Assembly (NCBI RefSeq): GCF_016722925.1
Contig: NZ_JAEQNC010000018.1
Location: 33,732-97,731, forward strand
Source of the DNA: Phytoamicus setariae
GTDB lineage: Bacteria > Pseudomonadota > Alphaproteobacteria > Rhizobiales > Rhizobiaceae
Reading direction: 5' to 3'
DNA: 64,000 nt
Shown here: piece after piece, positions 37,980 through 45,808 of the stretch
Layout of the letters: the number at the start of each line of letters is the position of its first letter
Numbering within the stretch: position 1 is the stretch's first letter
The notes under the pieces: generated by a model
Seen by the model: only the letters and a program-made list of their open reading frames with translations
The model's database searches: none
What the model was told of the DNA's origin: nothing
Translations under genes and position numbers: made by a program

Positions 37980-38366
37980 TCAGGTGGAAACACCAATTTC
38001 GGCAAGCCTGTTGAGACAGGCTTCCTCGACATTGTCGAGTTCCTCGATCGTCTCGTCGATGTCACGTCGCTTTTGGCGAAGCTCTTCACGCTTCTCATCG
38101 ACTTTTTTCATCAACAGCTTGAGCTGCCCGGACTCGCCCGGCGGCTCGCTGTAGACGCGAATGATCTCGCGAATCTCGGCAACCGTGAGGCCAATCCTTC
38201 GTCCGCGCAGGATCTGGGCGATCAAATGCCGGTCCGCCTGACGGTAGAGGCGCGTACGGCCGCGCCGCTCGGGATGGATCAAGCCCTCGTCTTCGTAGAA
38301 TCTGAGCGTTCGTGTCGAGATGTCGAATTCACGCGTCAGCTCGGTAATGCTGTAGTATTTGTCCAC
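37980..38366 (-). CDS. MerR family transcriptional regulator
   Basis: A 128-residue regulator: the winged helix-turn-helix YSITELTREFDISTRTLRFY begins at residue 5, with YEDEGLIHPERRGR and YRQAD, followed by a dimerisation coiled coil (KLLMKKVDEKREELRQ). It lacks the C-terminal cysteine pattern of metal-sensing MerR proteins, so it is more likely of the metabolic or stress type (LiuR-like). It starts at a GTG with GGCGG 6 bases upstream. A perfect dyad in the -35/-10 spacer just upstream (38402-38423) suggests autoregulation. Confidence 0.9.
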   Translation of the reverse strand: MDKYYSITELTREFDISTRTLRFYEDEGLIHPERRGRTRLYRQADRHLIAQILRGRRIGLTVAEIREIIRVYSEPPGESGQLKLLMKKVDEKREELRQKRRDIDETIEELDNVEEACLNRLAEIGVST

Positions 38367-38395
38367 GACTGGCCGCCATTTTGATTGGAGCGACC

Positions 38396-38423
38396 ATTTT
38401 ATTGACTTTTACGTCAAAGTCAA
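38396..38423 (-). promoter_or_regulatory. Promoter and MerR-type dyad operator
   Basis: On the minus strand TTGACT (-35-like), a 16-base spacer and TAAAAT (-10-like) end 30 bases before the MerR start. A perfect 8-bp dyad TTGACTTT / AAAGTCAA with a 6-base centre (38402-38423) spans the -35 box and spacer, as in MerR-controlled promoters. The regulator itself is the obvious ligand. Confidence 0.65.
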
Positions 38424-38444
38424 TTTGTCTGACAATTGCGATGT

Positions 38445-39872
38445 CTAGCGGTAGGCGAACCAAAGAGTGGCCAGGCCCAGAAAGCCAAAGAAGCCGGTCA
38501 AGTCCGTTACCATCGTCACGAACACCGAAGAAGCAACCGCAGGATCGGCCCCGAATTTGTTGAGGAGCAGCGGAACCAGGTTTCCGGCGAGCGCTGCGGC
38601 CATGAAATTGATAAACAGTGCGACGCCGATCACGATACCAAGGTGGTAGTCGTGATACATCAGGCCCGCCACCAGCCCCACCATGCAGGCAAACAACAAT
38701 CCGTTGGTACCGCCGACACCGAGTTCGCGACGAATGATGCGGCCTGCATTGTAAATATCGAGATCGCGGGTCGCAAGCGCCCGCACGGTGACTGTCATCG
38801 TCTGCGTTCCGGCATTGCCACCCATGGAGGCCACGATCGGCATCAGCACGGCCAGTGCGACCATCTCCTCGATCGTTGCATCGAAAAGGCCGATGACGGT
38901 GGAGGACAGGAACGCAGTTCCGAGATTGATGAACAACCAAAGGAAACGCGACCGGACAGTCGACATGACATTGTCGGAGAGTTCTTCGTCGCCGACGCCG
39001 GCCAGGCGCTTGATATCCTCTTCGGCTTCTTCGTGGATGACGTCCACGACGTCGTCGATAGTCAGAACCCCGACCAGACGCCCGTTTTCGTCCACGACCG
39101 CAGCCGACAGCAGGTCGTATTGCTGGAACAGTTGCGCCGCCTCTTCCTGGTCCATTTCGGCCGGAACGGGGTGGCTGGTTTCCCGCATGATATCTTCGAT
39201 CTTCGTCGTCCGTTGGGTGCGGAGGATTCTGTCGAGGTCAACCACGCCCATCAGCTTGAAAGTCGGGTCGATAACGAAGATCTGGGTAAAGCTCTCGGGC
39301 AGATCCTCATCTTCACGCATGTAGTCGATACACTGGCCAACCGTCCAGAATGGTGGAACGGCCACGAACTCCGACTGCATGCGCCGCCCGGCGGAGCTTT
39401 CGGGATAATCAAGTGCACGGCGCAGGCGCACCCGCTCCGTGAAGGGCAGCTTGGCAAGAATTTCTTCGCGGTCTTCCTGGTCGAGGTCTTCCAGAATGTA
39501 GACCGCGTCATCGGAATCGAGCTCGCCAATGGCCGCAGCAATGGCGTCATTGGGGATTTGCTCGACGATCTCCAGTCGGATCGCTTCGTCGACCTCGGTC
39601 AATGCCGCAAGGTCAAACTCATCTCCGAGCAGCTGGATGAGCGCGATGCGCTGCTCCGGCAGTATCGCCTCAAGCACATCGCCGAGTTCGGATATATGAA
39701 GCCTGCCGACATTCTTGCGGAGGAAAATGACATCCCGGTCGGCTATGGCTGCTCCGACCATCATCAGGTAGTCGTGGCGAACCGAACCGTCCTCGGTATA
39801 AATGTCGGAAAGTTCCGCCTTCTCTTCCAGTGCGGGGGCTTCAATCACGTCGTCTTCGCTATCGTGCACCAT
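38445..39872 (-). CDS. mgtE: Magnesium transporter MgtE
   Basis: A 475-residue Mg2+ channel. Domains in order: MgtE N-domain with acidic superhelical repeats (about residues 30-150), two CBS domains (about 155-285), and five C-terminal transmembrane helices (about 310-475) with MPIVASMGGNAGTQTMTV, the pore-forming GGNAGTQ motif. The acidic cytosolic part senses Mg2+. ATG 39872 follows AAGGGG at good spacing. The frame stays open 81 codons further upstream without a motif. Confidence 0.95.
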   Translation of the reverse strand: MVHDSEDDVIEAPALEEKAELSDIYTEDGSVRHDYLMMVGAAIADRDVIFLRKNVGRLHISELGDVLEAILPEQRIALIQLLGDEFDLAALTEVDEAIRLEIVEQIPNDAIAAAIGELDSDDAVYILEDLDQEDREEILAKLPFTERVRLRRALDYPESSAGRRMQSEFVAVPPFWTVGQCIDYMREDEDLPESFTQIFVIDPTFKLMGVVDLDRILRTQRTTKIEDIMRETSHPVPAEMDQEEAAQLFQQYDLLSAAVVDENGRLVGVLTIDDVVDVIHEEAEEDIKRLAGVGDEELSDNVMSTVRSRFLWLFINLGTAFLSSTVIGLFDATIEEMVALAVLMPIVASMGGNAGTQTMTVTVRALATRDLDIYNAGRIIRRELGVGGTNGLLFACMVGLVAGLMYHDYHLGIVIGVALFINFMAAALAGNLVPLLLNKFGADPAVASSVFVTMVTDLTGFFGFLGLATLWFAYR

Positions 39873-40218
39873 AGCTAAGCCCCTTGATCCTGAAATGTCT
39901 TGCCTGACGGTATCGTTCCGACTGTGCAGAATGACCGTTAAGGCATGGTTACATAAGAGATTTCTCTTTCCGGCCGATGTCGATCGCCGCCATGGTGCTA
40001 GAACAATTTGTCTTTCCGGTCTATCAAAATCAGCGGCGTCCGGGGCGAATCCTCTGGATGCCAATCCATGTGTCACAACAACCGCCTGCAGCACTTTGCT
40101 GGCGATCTGATTCATACAGCTAAACCAACTTTACATTTCTACACATTGCGGAAAAACCACCGAAACAGCCGCGTCATATGTTGCATCCATCCAATGACCG
40201 TAATGAAAGGATCAGGAT
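39873..40218. other. Divergent intergenic region of mgtE and the Spy-like gene
   Basis: These 346 bases carry no supported gene. The mgtE frame stays open to 40115 but lacks a start site with a ribosome-binding site or homology. TTTACA-TTTC-TACA (about 40130) is a possible direct-repeat site before the Spy-like gene; evidence is weak. Confidence 0.4.
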
Positions 40219-40725
40219 ATGACCGAAGATCACGATAGCAACGCAATCCATGCCGCACCGGCAACCAAGGCGAATTGGGGCAAGCGGCTTATTGTTGGCG
40301 GCGTCGTCGCAGTGACGGTTTTCGGCGCCGGTGCCGTAGCTTTCGCCCACGGCGACTGGAACCGTGGCAAGTTCATGCGCGGCTTCATGGAATATCGCGT
40401 CGAACAGGTGCTGACCGATGTAGGCGCTACGGCCGACCAGAAGGACAAGATCAAGGCCTTGTTCAAGACCACGATGCAGGATGTCAGACCGGAACGTGGC
40501 GAGCGCAAGCAGATGCGCGAAGAGGTCATGAAACTGCTGGAAGCACCGACCATCGACCGCAACGCCATCGAAGCTCTGCGCGCCAAGCATGTCGCGGAAA
40601 TCGATGCGAAATCGAAGACCATTGCCAAGGCGGTCGCCGATGCGGCAGAAATCCTCACGCCTGACCAACGCAAGAAGCTGGTCGAGGAGATCGGCGATTT
40701 CGGCCACGGTCACGACCAGCCGTAA
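40219..40725 (+). CDS. Spy/CpxP-like periplasmic protein
   Basis: A 168-residue protein with one N-terminal hydrophobic segment (about residues 23-43, LIVGGVVAVTVFGAGAVAFA). The remaining part is helical, charged and rich in Lys/Arg/Glu, with the LTP-x-Q-like EILTPDQRKKLVEE motif and a mirrored TADQKDKIKAL, as in Spy/CpxP. Such proteins are periplasmic chaperones or stress sensors. The gene precedes a response regulator and histidine kinase by 24 bases in the same direction, suggesting an accessory sensor, which is inference. Confidence 0.8.
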   Translation: MTEDHDSNAIHAAPATKANWGKRLIVGGVVAVTVFGAGAVAFAHGDWNRGKFMRGFMEYRVEQVLTDVGATADQKDKIKALFKTTMQDVRPERGERKQMREEVMKLLEAPTIDRNAIEALRAKHVAEIDAKSKTIAKAVADAAEILTPDQRKKLVEEIGDFGHGHDQP

Positions 40726-40749
40726 TCCGGCACGACAGGAGAATAATGC

Positions 40750-41448
40750 ATGGCGGCGGACATCCTGATCATCGATGACGATGCACGCCTCGCGGCCATG
40801 CTCACCGACTATCTGTCCGCATCCGGATACCGGGTGCGGACTGCACTGTCTGGTGAAGCCGGCCTTCAGGCTATTGGCCTGCATAAGCCGGACGCCGTGA
40901 TTCTCGATGTGATGCTGCCGGACTTCGATGGTTTCGAGGTGTGTCGCCGCATACGGGCGAATTCCACGCTGCCGGTCCTGATGCTGACCGCACGTGGCGA
41001 CGAAACCGACCGCATTGTCGGGCTCGAGCTCGGAGCCGACGATTACCTGCCGAAACCGTTCAGCCCGCGCGAACTCGTCGCCAGACTGAAGGCAATTCTT
41101 CGCCGCTCGCAATCCGGCGCACCGCAGTCCGCATTGCTTCGCTTCGGACGGCTGGAGATCGACCGCGACCAGCGGATTGTGTCGATAGATGGCGTCGAAG
41201 CGCCCCTCACCGGCTACCAGTTCGCGCTGCTGCAAGCACTGGCCGAAAACGCGGGCCGGGTTCTCAGTCGCGAGCAATTGATGGAAATCACCCGGGGCGA
41301 CGAACTCGAATCCTTCGACCGCTCGATTGATGTACATGTCTCACGCATCCGGGCTGTCATCGAAACCGATCCCAAACGCCCGCGCCGTATCATCACCTTG
41401 CGCGGCGCAGGCTATATGTTCGCACGCAACCAGGATGAGGAACGATAG
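40750..41448 (+). CDS. OmpR/PhoB family response regulator
   Basis: A 232-residue regulator. The receiver domain (residues 1-118) has the acidic pair Asp10/Asp11, phospho-acceptor Asp53 (VILDVMLPDFDG), the Thr in LMLTARGDE, and the KP lysine (YLPKPFSPREL). The C-terminal winged helix contains LTGYQFALLQALAENAGRVL and SIDVHVSRIRAVIE with RRIITLRGAGYMF. It is the cognate of the adjacent kinase. Three bases separate the stop from the kinase start, so translation is probably coupled. Confidence 0.95.
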   Translation: MAADILIIDDDARLAAMLTDYLSASGYRVRTALSGEAGLQAIGLHKPDAVILDVMLPDFDGFEVCRRIRANSTLPVLMLTARGDETDRIVGLELGADDYLPKPFSPRELVARLKAILRRSQSGAPQSALLRFGRLEIDRDQRIVSIDGVEAPLTGYQFALLQALAENAGRVLSREQLMEITRGDELESFDRSIDVHVSRIRAVIETDPKRPRRIITLRGAGYMFARNQDEER

Positions 41449-41451
41449 AAC

Positions 41452-42705
41452 GTGATTGGCAGTCGTCTCTTCCTGAAAATCTACCTGACGGTTCTCGGCA
41501 GCCTGGCTCTGGTGGTCATCGCGTTATCGACCCTAGCCTTCCTGGGACGGCTGGACACCAGGAGCCCGTTTGAAGACCGCGTCGACCGGTTTGCCTCGGT
41601 AATGCTGTCGTCAGATTTGTCGTTCGACCAGCGGCAGGCCATGCTGGAGAAATTGTCGAACGCGTTCGATGCCGACATCGCGATCTATGCCGCCGATGGC
41701 AAGATACTTCAGGGCGCGGGAGATCCGAGATTCAACACTCAAAATGCCGATGCGATGCCGAAGCGCCGCCACTTCAGGGTGTTCAGCGCGATTTTGCCCG
41801 ACGGATCACGTTTCGTGGCATCCGTGCGCAGACCTTTCGTTCCGCCGCGCGGCAATCTGATCATCAGCTTCCTGGTGATCGCGGCCCTTATTGGCGTAGC
41901 CGCCTACCCGGTCGTTCGACATCTGACCCGACGTCTGGACCAGATGCGGACAAGCATGGAGAACTGGGGATCCGGCACGCTTGCCGAGCGTGTTCCTGTT
42001 TCGGGCAAGGATGAGATCGCAACTGTGGCAAGGACCTTCAATCTGGCTGCGGATCGTATCGAGACTCTCGTAAACTCCCAGAGGAACCTGCTTGCCAATG
42101 CCAGCCATGAGCTTCGCTCGCCGCTTGCCCGACTGCGCATGGCAATCGAAATGTTCGAGGTTTCGCAAAGCCAGCCAACGAAGAACGAAATTATCAGGAA
42201 TCTCGCAGAACTCGATGAACTCGTTGAAGAAATCCTGTTGAAGAGCCGCCTGGATGGCGACCGGCCACCGCCTCTGGACCAACCCATCGATCTGTTGGCG
42301 CTGGCCGCCGAGGAAGCAGCTTTCGCAGACGCCGACGTTGAAGGCGATGAGATCCGGCTAACGGGAAATGAGCGCATGATCCGCAGGCTGATCCGCAATC
42401 TCCTGCAAAATGCTATTCGCCACGGCAAACCACCGGTTGGCATCGCGGTACGCAATAAAGGCGACGTGGCGGAAATCCGCGTTCAGGATCACGGTTCTGG
42501 ACTGAAGTCGGAAGATGCTGAACGGGTCTTCGAGCCATTTTACCGGCCACCGGGACGCAGCGAAACCGATGGAGGCTGGGGCCTTGGCCTGGCTCTGGTG
42601 GCAGAAATCGCGCGGTTCCATGGCGGTCGGGCCTATGCCGCGCAACCCGCGGAAACTGGTGCTGTTTTCGTTGTAGAACTGCCGCTGGGCGCGTCCCACC
42701 TGTAG
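41452..42705 (+). CDS. Sensor histidine kinase
   Basis: A 417-residue kinase with two transmembrane helices (about residues 9-31 and 137-155) bounding a 105-residue periplasmic sensor, then HAMP, a HisKA dimerisation domain with the phosphorylated His219 (NASHELRSPLARLR), and a HATPase domain (N box NLLQNAIRHG, G1 QDHGSGL, G2 GWGLGLALV). It phosphorylates the preceding regulator. The Spy-like protein two genes upstream may report on the envelope signal. It starts at GTG and ends 10 bases before a converging gene. Confidence 0.93.
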   Translation: MIGSRLFLKIYLTVLGSLALVVIALSTLAFLGRLDTRSPFEDRVDRFASVMLSSDLSFDQRQAMLEKLSNAFDADIAIYAADGKILQGAGDPRFNTQNADAMPKRRHFRVFSAILPDGSRFVASVRRPFVPPRGNLIISFLVIAALIGVAAYPVVRHLTRRLDQMRTSMENWGSGTLAERVPVSGKDEIATVARTFNLAADRIETLVNSQRNLLANASHELRSPLARLRMAIEMFEVSQSQPTKNEIIRNLAELDELVEEILLKSRLDGDRPPPLDQPIDLLALAAEEAAFADADVEGDEIRLTGNERMIRRLIRNLLQNAIRHGKPPVGIAVRNKGDVAEIRVQDHGSGLKSEDAERVFEPFYRPPGRSETDGGWGLGLALVAEIARFHGGRAYAAQPAETGAVFVVELPLGASHL

Positions 42706-42715
42706 CAACGGTCAG

Positions 42716-43420
42716 CTATGCCGCGTCCATATCTTGCATTTCCCGCAGCAACATTTGCAGCCACGGTACGGGCGATGCGTGACCGTTGCTGTCTCGCGCG
42801 GCAATCGAGCGCATCAGGTCCGCCCAGGCGGGATGGTTGATCTCGTTCTGCACCAGTACGTCAATAGCATCGAGCACGGCAATTTCGCGCTGCGACAGCA
42901 ACATCTTGCCCTTGTGCACGGAGCCGCGCAGGATGCGGTAGATGAAATCGATGTCGCAGGACGCAATACCAGCGCGCTTGGCAGCCCTGCCTTTCGCATA
43001 GGCACCTTTGCCGCCTGCAAACACCAATCGCAACTGGTCGAGAATCAGCGCGGAAAGCATATCCGGCACGTCAGCGGCCAGTTCCATGGCATGCAGGCAA
43101 ACTTCCAGCGCGACCGAATCTGAAATTGCGTCGTCACTGGCGAAATTGCCGAGCAACCAGCCTGCGTTGTGGTCGTCGAGGGCGTATTGCGGATGACAGC
43201 GAACAACAACGAACTCCGCCATCTGCTCGACAAACCAAGCCTCCCATTCGCAACTGCGTTCGACCGATGCACAATGGATCGTCCAAAGCAGTTCCGCATC
43301 GCCTGTCGTCAGCAATCCCATGGGAAACATGTGCCTGCGCAACAACAGGACATCATCGGCAGATAGCCGATTCTTCCCGGCAACGACTGATGCCGGGTAT
43401 GGCAGGCGGGGATCGAACAT
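42716..43420 (-). CDS. Conserved-looking protein of unknown function
   Basis: A 234-residue soluble protein without recognisable motifs; I cannot name its family. It contains an acidic helical middle (SDSVALEVCLHAMELAADV), a basic patch KGAYAKGRAAKRAG and a C-terminal WLQMLLREM helix. Codon use fits the neighbourhood. It converges with the histidine kinase gene, and is divergent from the formyltransferase-like gene. Confidence 0.65.
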   Translation of the reverse strand: MFDPRLPYPASVVAGKNRLSADDVLLLRRHMFPMGLLTTGDAELLWTIHCASVERSCEWEAWFVEQMAEFVVVRCHPQYALDDHNAGWLLGNFASDDAISDSVALEVCLHAMELAADVPDMLSALILDQLRLVFAGGKGAYAKGRAAKRAGIASCDIDFIYRILRGSVHKGKMLLSQREIAVLDAIDVLVQNEINHPAWADLMRSIAARDSNGHASPVPWLQMLLREMQDMDAA

Positions 43421-43618
43421 GGTGCAACTCCGGCATCATCATGAAGCCATCCACACTATTTCTCGCAATGCCTTAAGGTGCCGCAAAAAAGCATGGTTAA
43501 GCTGCAATAAATTCTTTCCGCTTGGAAGATCAGTCCCATCAATAAGTTGTTTTGTACAAAGTTGCGGCAAGAGGACAGCCTGGTTGCATTCACCGAACGC
43601 TAACCCGGTTCATGCAGC

Positions 43619-44449
43619 ATGCCTGCCGACAACGAAACGGCGAAACTGCTGACCATGCAAGAAATCCCCCCTGAATCGAATGTGCACGGCACCATACTTG
43701 TGCTGACTGCCGGCGGCCCGATCCCCACGATCATGATCGATGCGCTCGCGGAGCATTTTCCCGACCGAGTCAGAGTTCTGCACGAAGAACCGGAATCGAA
43801 ATGGAAGATCCTGCGCAGTCGCGCCCGCCGCTTCGGCTGGGTGAAGGCCTGCGGTCAGTTGGCGACAATGATTGCTTCGAGGCTTGGTAAAAAATCGGCG
43901 GCGCGGCGCTGGGCCGATATCATGGCCGAGCATGCGCCGCTTCCGCGCACGGTCGTGGCCCCGCCCGTCCACCGCGTTACTTCCCTCAACGATCCTGCCG
44001 CACGCACCTTGATCCGAGAGCTTTCTCCCGCTGTCGTTGTCACCGTGTCGTGCAGGCTCCTCGCAAGCTCGACCCTGGCTGAAATCACCCGTCCGGTGCT
44101 AAATTTCCACGCCGGCATCAACCCTGCCTATCGCGGACAGATGGGCGGCTACTGGGCGCTTGTCGAAGGCGACAGCGAGAATTTCGGCGCAACCGTCCAC
44201 CTCGTCGATGCGGGCATCGATACCGGCGGTGCACTCTATGAAAAACGGCTGTTGCCAAATCGAGCGGACTCGATCTCCACATACCCATTGCTGTTGACTG
44301 CCGCTTCAACCGACATCGTCATCAGGGCGGTAGAGGATGCACTGGCCAACCGACTCGCGCCCTACTCTCCGCCTGGTCGATCGGTGCTCCGGTATCCGCC
44401 AACAATCTGGACGTGGCTTGCCAACGGCTTCAAGACCGGTATCTGGTAG
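43619..44449 (+). CDS. Formyl transferase family protein
   Basis: A 276-residue protein with the formyltransferase N-terminal fold. The folate- and substrate-site motif LNFHAGINPAYRGQMGGYWA (residues about 160-179) contains the conserved Asn, His and YRG pattern, and DAGIDTGGALYEK matches the later signature. Methionyl-tRNA formyltransferases have a 100-residue C-terminal domain that is missing here, so it is more likely a sugar or peptide formyltransferase-like enzyme. The start is uncertain because no strong ribosome-binding site precedes ATG 43619; ATG 43655 is an alternative. It lies just upstream of formaldehyde dehydrogenase. Confidence 0.7.
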   Translation: MPADNETAKLLTMQEIPPESNVHGTILVLTAGGPIPTIMIDALAEHFPDRVRVLHEEPESKWKILRSRARRFGWVKACGQLATMIASRLGKKSAARRWADIMAEHAPLPRTVVAPPVHRVTSLNDPAARTLIRELSPAVVVTVSCRLLASSTLAEITRPVLNFHAGINPAYRGQMGGYWALVEGDSENFGATVHLVDAGIDTGGALYEKRLLPNRADSISTYPLLLTAASTDIVIRAVEDALANRLAPYSPPGRSVLRYPPTIWTWLANGFKTGIW

Positions 44450-44572
44450 TCTTGATCCGACGCCGAAGTGCTGCTCGAGCGGCAAATCTCACCCAAAATC
44501 AAAACAGCCCTTGCGGCGTTGGGGCGGCTTATGGTTTGAAGGGCGAGAAATTTTGCATAGGGAGTAACGACT

Positions 44573-45700
44573 ATGGACGTACGCGCCGCCGTCGCCGTTC
44601 AGGCTGGCAAACCGCTTGAGATCATGACCGTACAGCTCGAAGGCCCAAGGGCGGGCGAAGTGCTGATCGAGGTCAAGGCCACCGGCATCTGCCATACCGA
44701 CGACTTCACCCTTTCGGGTGCCGATCCGGAAGGTCTGTTTCCTGCCATTCTCGGCCATGAAGGCGCCGGCATCGTCGTCGATGTCGGCCCCGGCGTGACC
44801 TCGGTCAAGAAGGGCGATCACGTCATTCCGCTCTATACGCCGGAATGCCGCGAGTGCTATTCCTGCACATCCCGCAAAACCAATCTCTGCACTTCGATCC
44901 GCGCCACACAGGGCCAGGGCCTTATGCCGGACGGCACCAGCCGCTTCTCGATCGGCAAGGACAAGATCCATCACTACATGGGCTGCTCGACCTTCGCGAA
45001 CTACACCGTTCTGCCCGAAATCGCGCTTGCCAAGATCAATCCCGACGCGCCCTTCGACAAGGTCTGCTACATCGGCTGCGGCGTCACCACAGGCATCGGC
45101 GCCGTGATCAACACGGCCAAAGTCGAGATCGGCTCGACGGCCATCGTCTTCGGTCTTGGCGGCATCGGATTGAACGTGTTGCAGGGGCTTAGGCTCGCAG
45201 GTGCCGACATGATCATCGGCGTCGATATCAACAACGACCGCAAGGAATGGGGCGAGCGCTTCGGCATGACGCATTTCGTCAACCCGAAAGAGGTTGGCGA
45301 CGACATCGTTCCCTATCTGGTCAACATGACCAAGCGTCACGGCGACCTGATCGGCGGCGCGGATTACACCTTCGATTGCACCGGCAATACCAAGGTCATG
45401 CGCCAGGCGCTGGAAAGCTCGCATCGCGGCTGGGGCAAGTCCGTCATCATCGGCGTTGCCGGTGCCGGCCAGGAAATCTCCACCCGCCCGTTCCAGCTGG
45501 TCACCGGCCGCAACTGGATGGGAACTGCCTTCGGCGGCGCCCGTGGCCGCACCGATGTGCCGAAGATCGTCGAGTGGTACATGGAGGGTAAGATCCAGAT
45601 CGACCCGATGATCACGCATACGATGCCGCTCGAAGACATCAACAAGGGTTTCGAATTGATGCATTCCGGCGAAAGCATTCGCGGCGTGGTGGTGTACTGA
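44573..45700 (+). CDS. adhC: S-(hydroxymethyl)glutathione dehydrogenase (class III alcohol dehydrogenase)
   Basis: A 375-residue zinc-dependent NAD+ enzyme that oxidises S-hydroxymethylglutathione, detoxifying formaldehyde, and also reduces S-nitrosoglutathione. Catalytic zinc ligands lie in [17 protein letters not shown] and the later CGVTTGIGA, and the structural zinc cysteines in the lobe [16 protein letters not shown]. The NAD-binding motif is [12 protein letters not shown]. Length is standard. AGGGAG lies 9 bases before the ATG. A GC-rich hairpin follows. Confidence 0.97.
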   Translation: MDVRAAVAVQAGKPLEIMTVQLEGPRAGEVLIEVKATGICHTDDFTLSGADPEGLFPAILGHEGAGIVVDVGPGVTSVKKGDHVIPLYTPECRECYSCTSRKTNLCTSIRATQGQGLMPDGTSRFSIGKDKIHHYMGCSTFANYTVLPEIALAKINPDAPFDKVCYIGCGVTTGIGAVINTAKVEIGSTAIVFGLGGIGLNVLQGLRLAGADMIIGVDINNDRKEWGERFGMTHFVNPKEVGDDIVPYLVNMTKRHGDLIGGADYTFDCTGNTKVMRQALESSHRGWGKSVIIGVAGAGQEISTRPFQLVTGRNWMGTAFGGARGRTDVPKIVEWYMEGKIQIDPMITHTMPLEDINKGFELMHSGESIRGVVVY

Positions 45701-45717
45701 TCGTTTGCGAAAAAATA

Positions 45718-45743
45718 AGGCGCCGGGACATTTGCCGGCGCCT
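45718..45743 (+). terminator. Hairpin after adhC
   Basis: A 9-bp stem AGGCGCCGG / CCGGCGCCT with an 8-base loop starts 18 bases after the adhC stop. The 3' flank is only weakly T-rich, so a Rho-assisted end is possible. Confidence 0.6.
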
Positions 45744-45808
45744 ACGCAATTTACTCTGATGGGCTACTTTTCCGCTGTCAGGATGTCGTACAGTTAGCCT
45801 GCCTGAGC

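Noticed and set aside
38436..39878. 480-codon open frame antisense to mgtE
   Set aside because: The MgtE reading is complete, with pore motif and CBS domains. The antisense product has biased composition and no motif.
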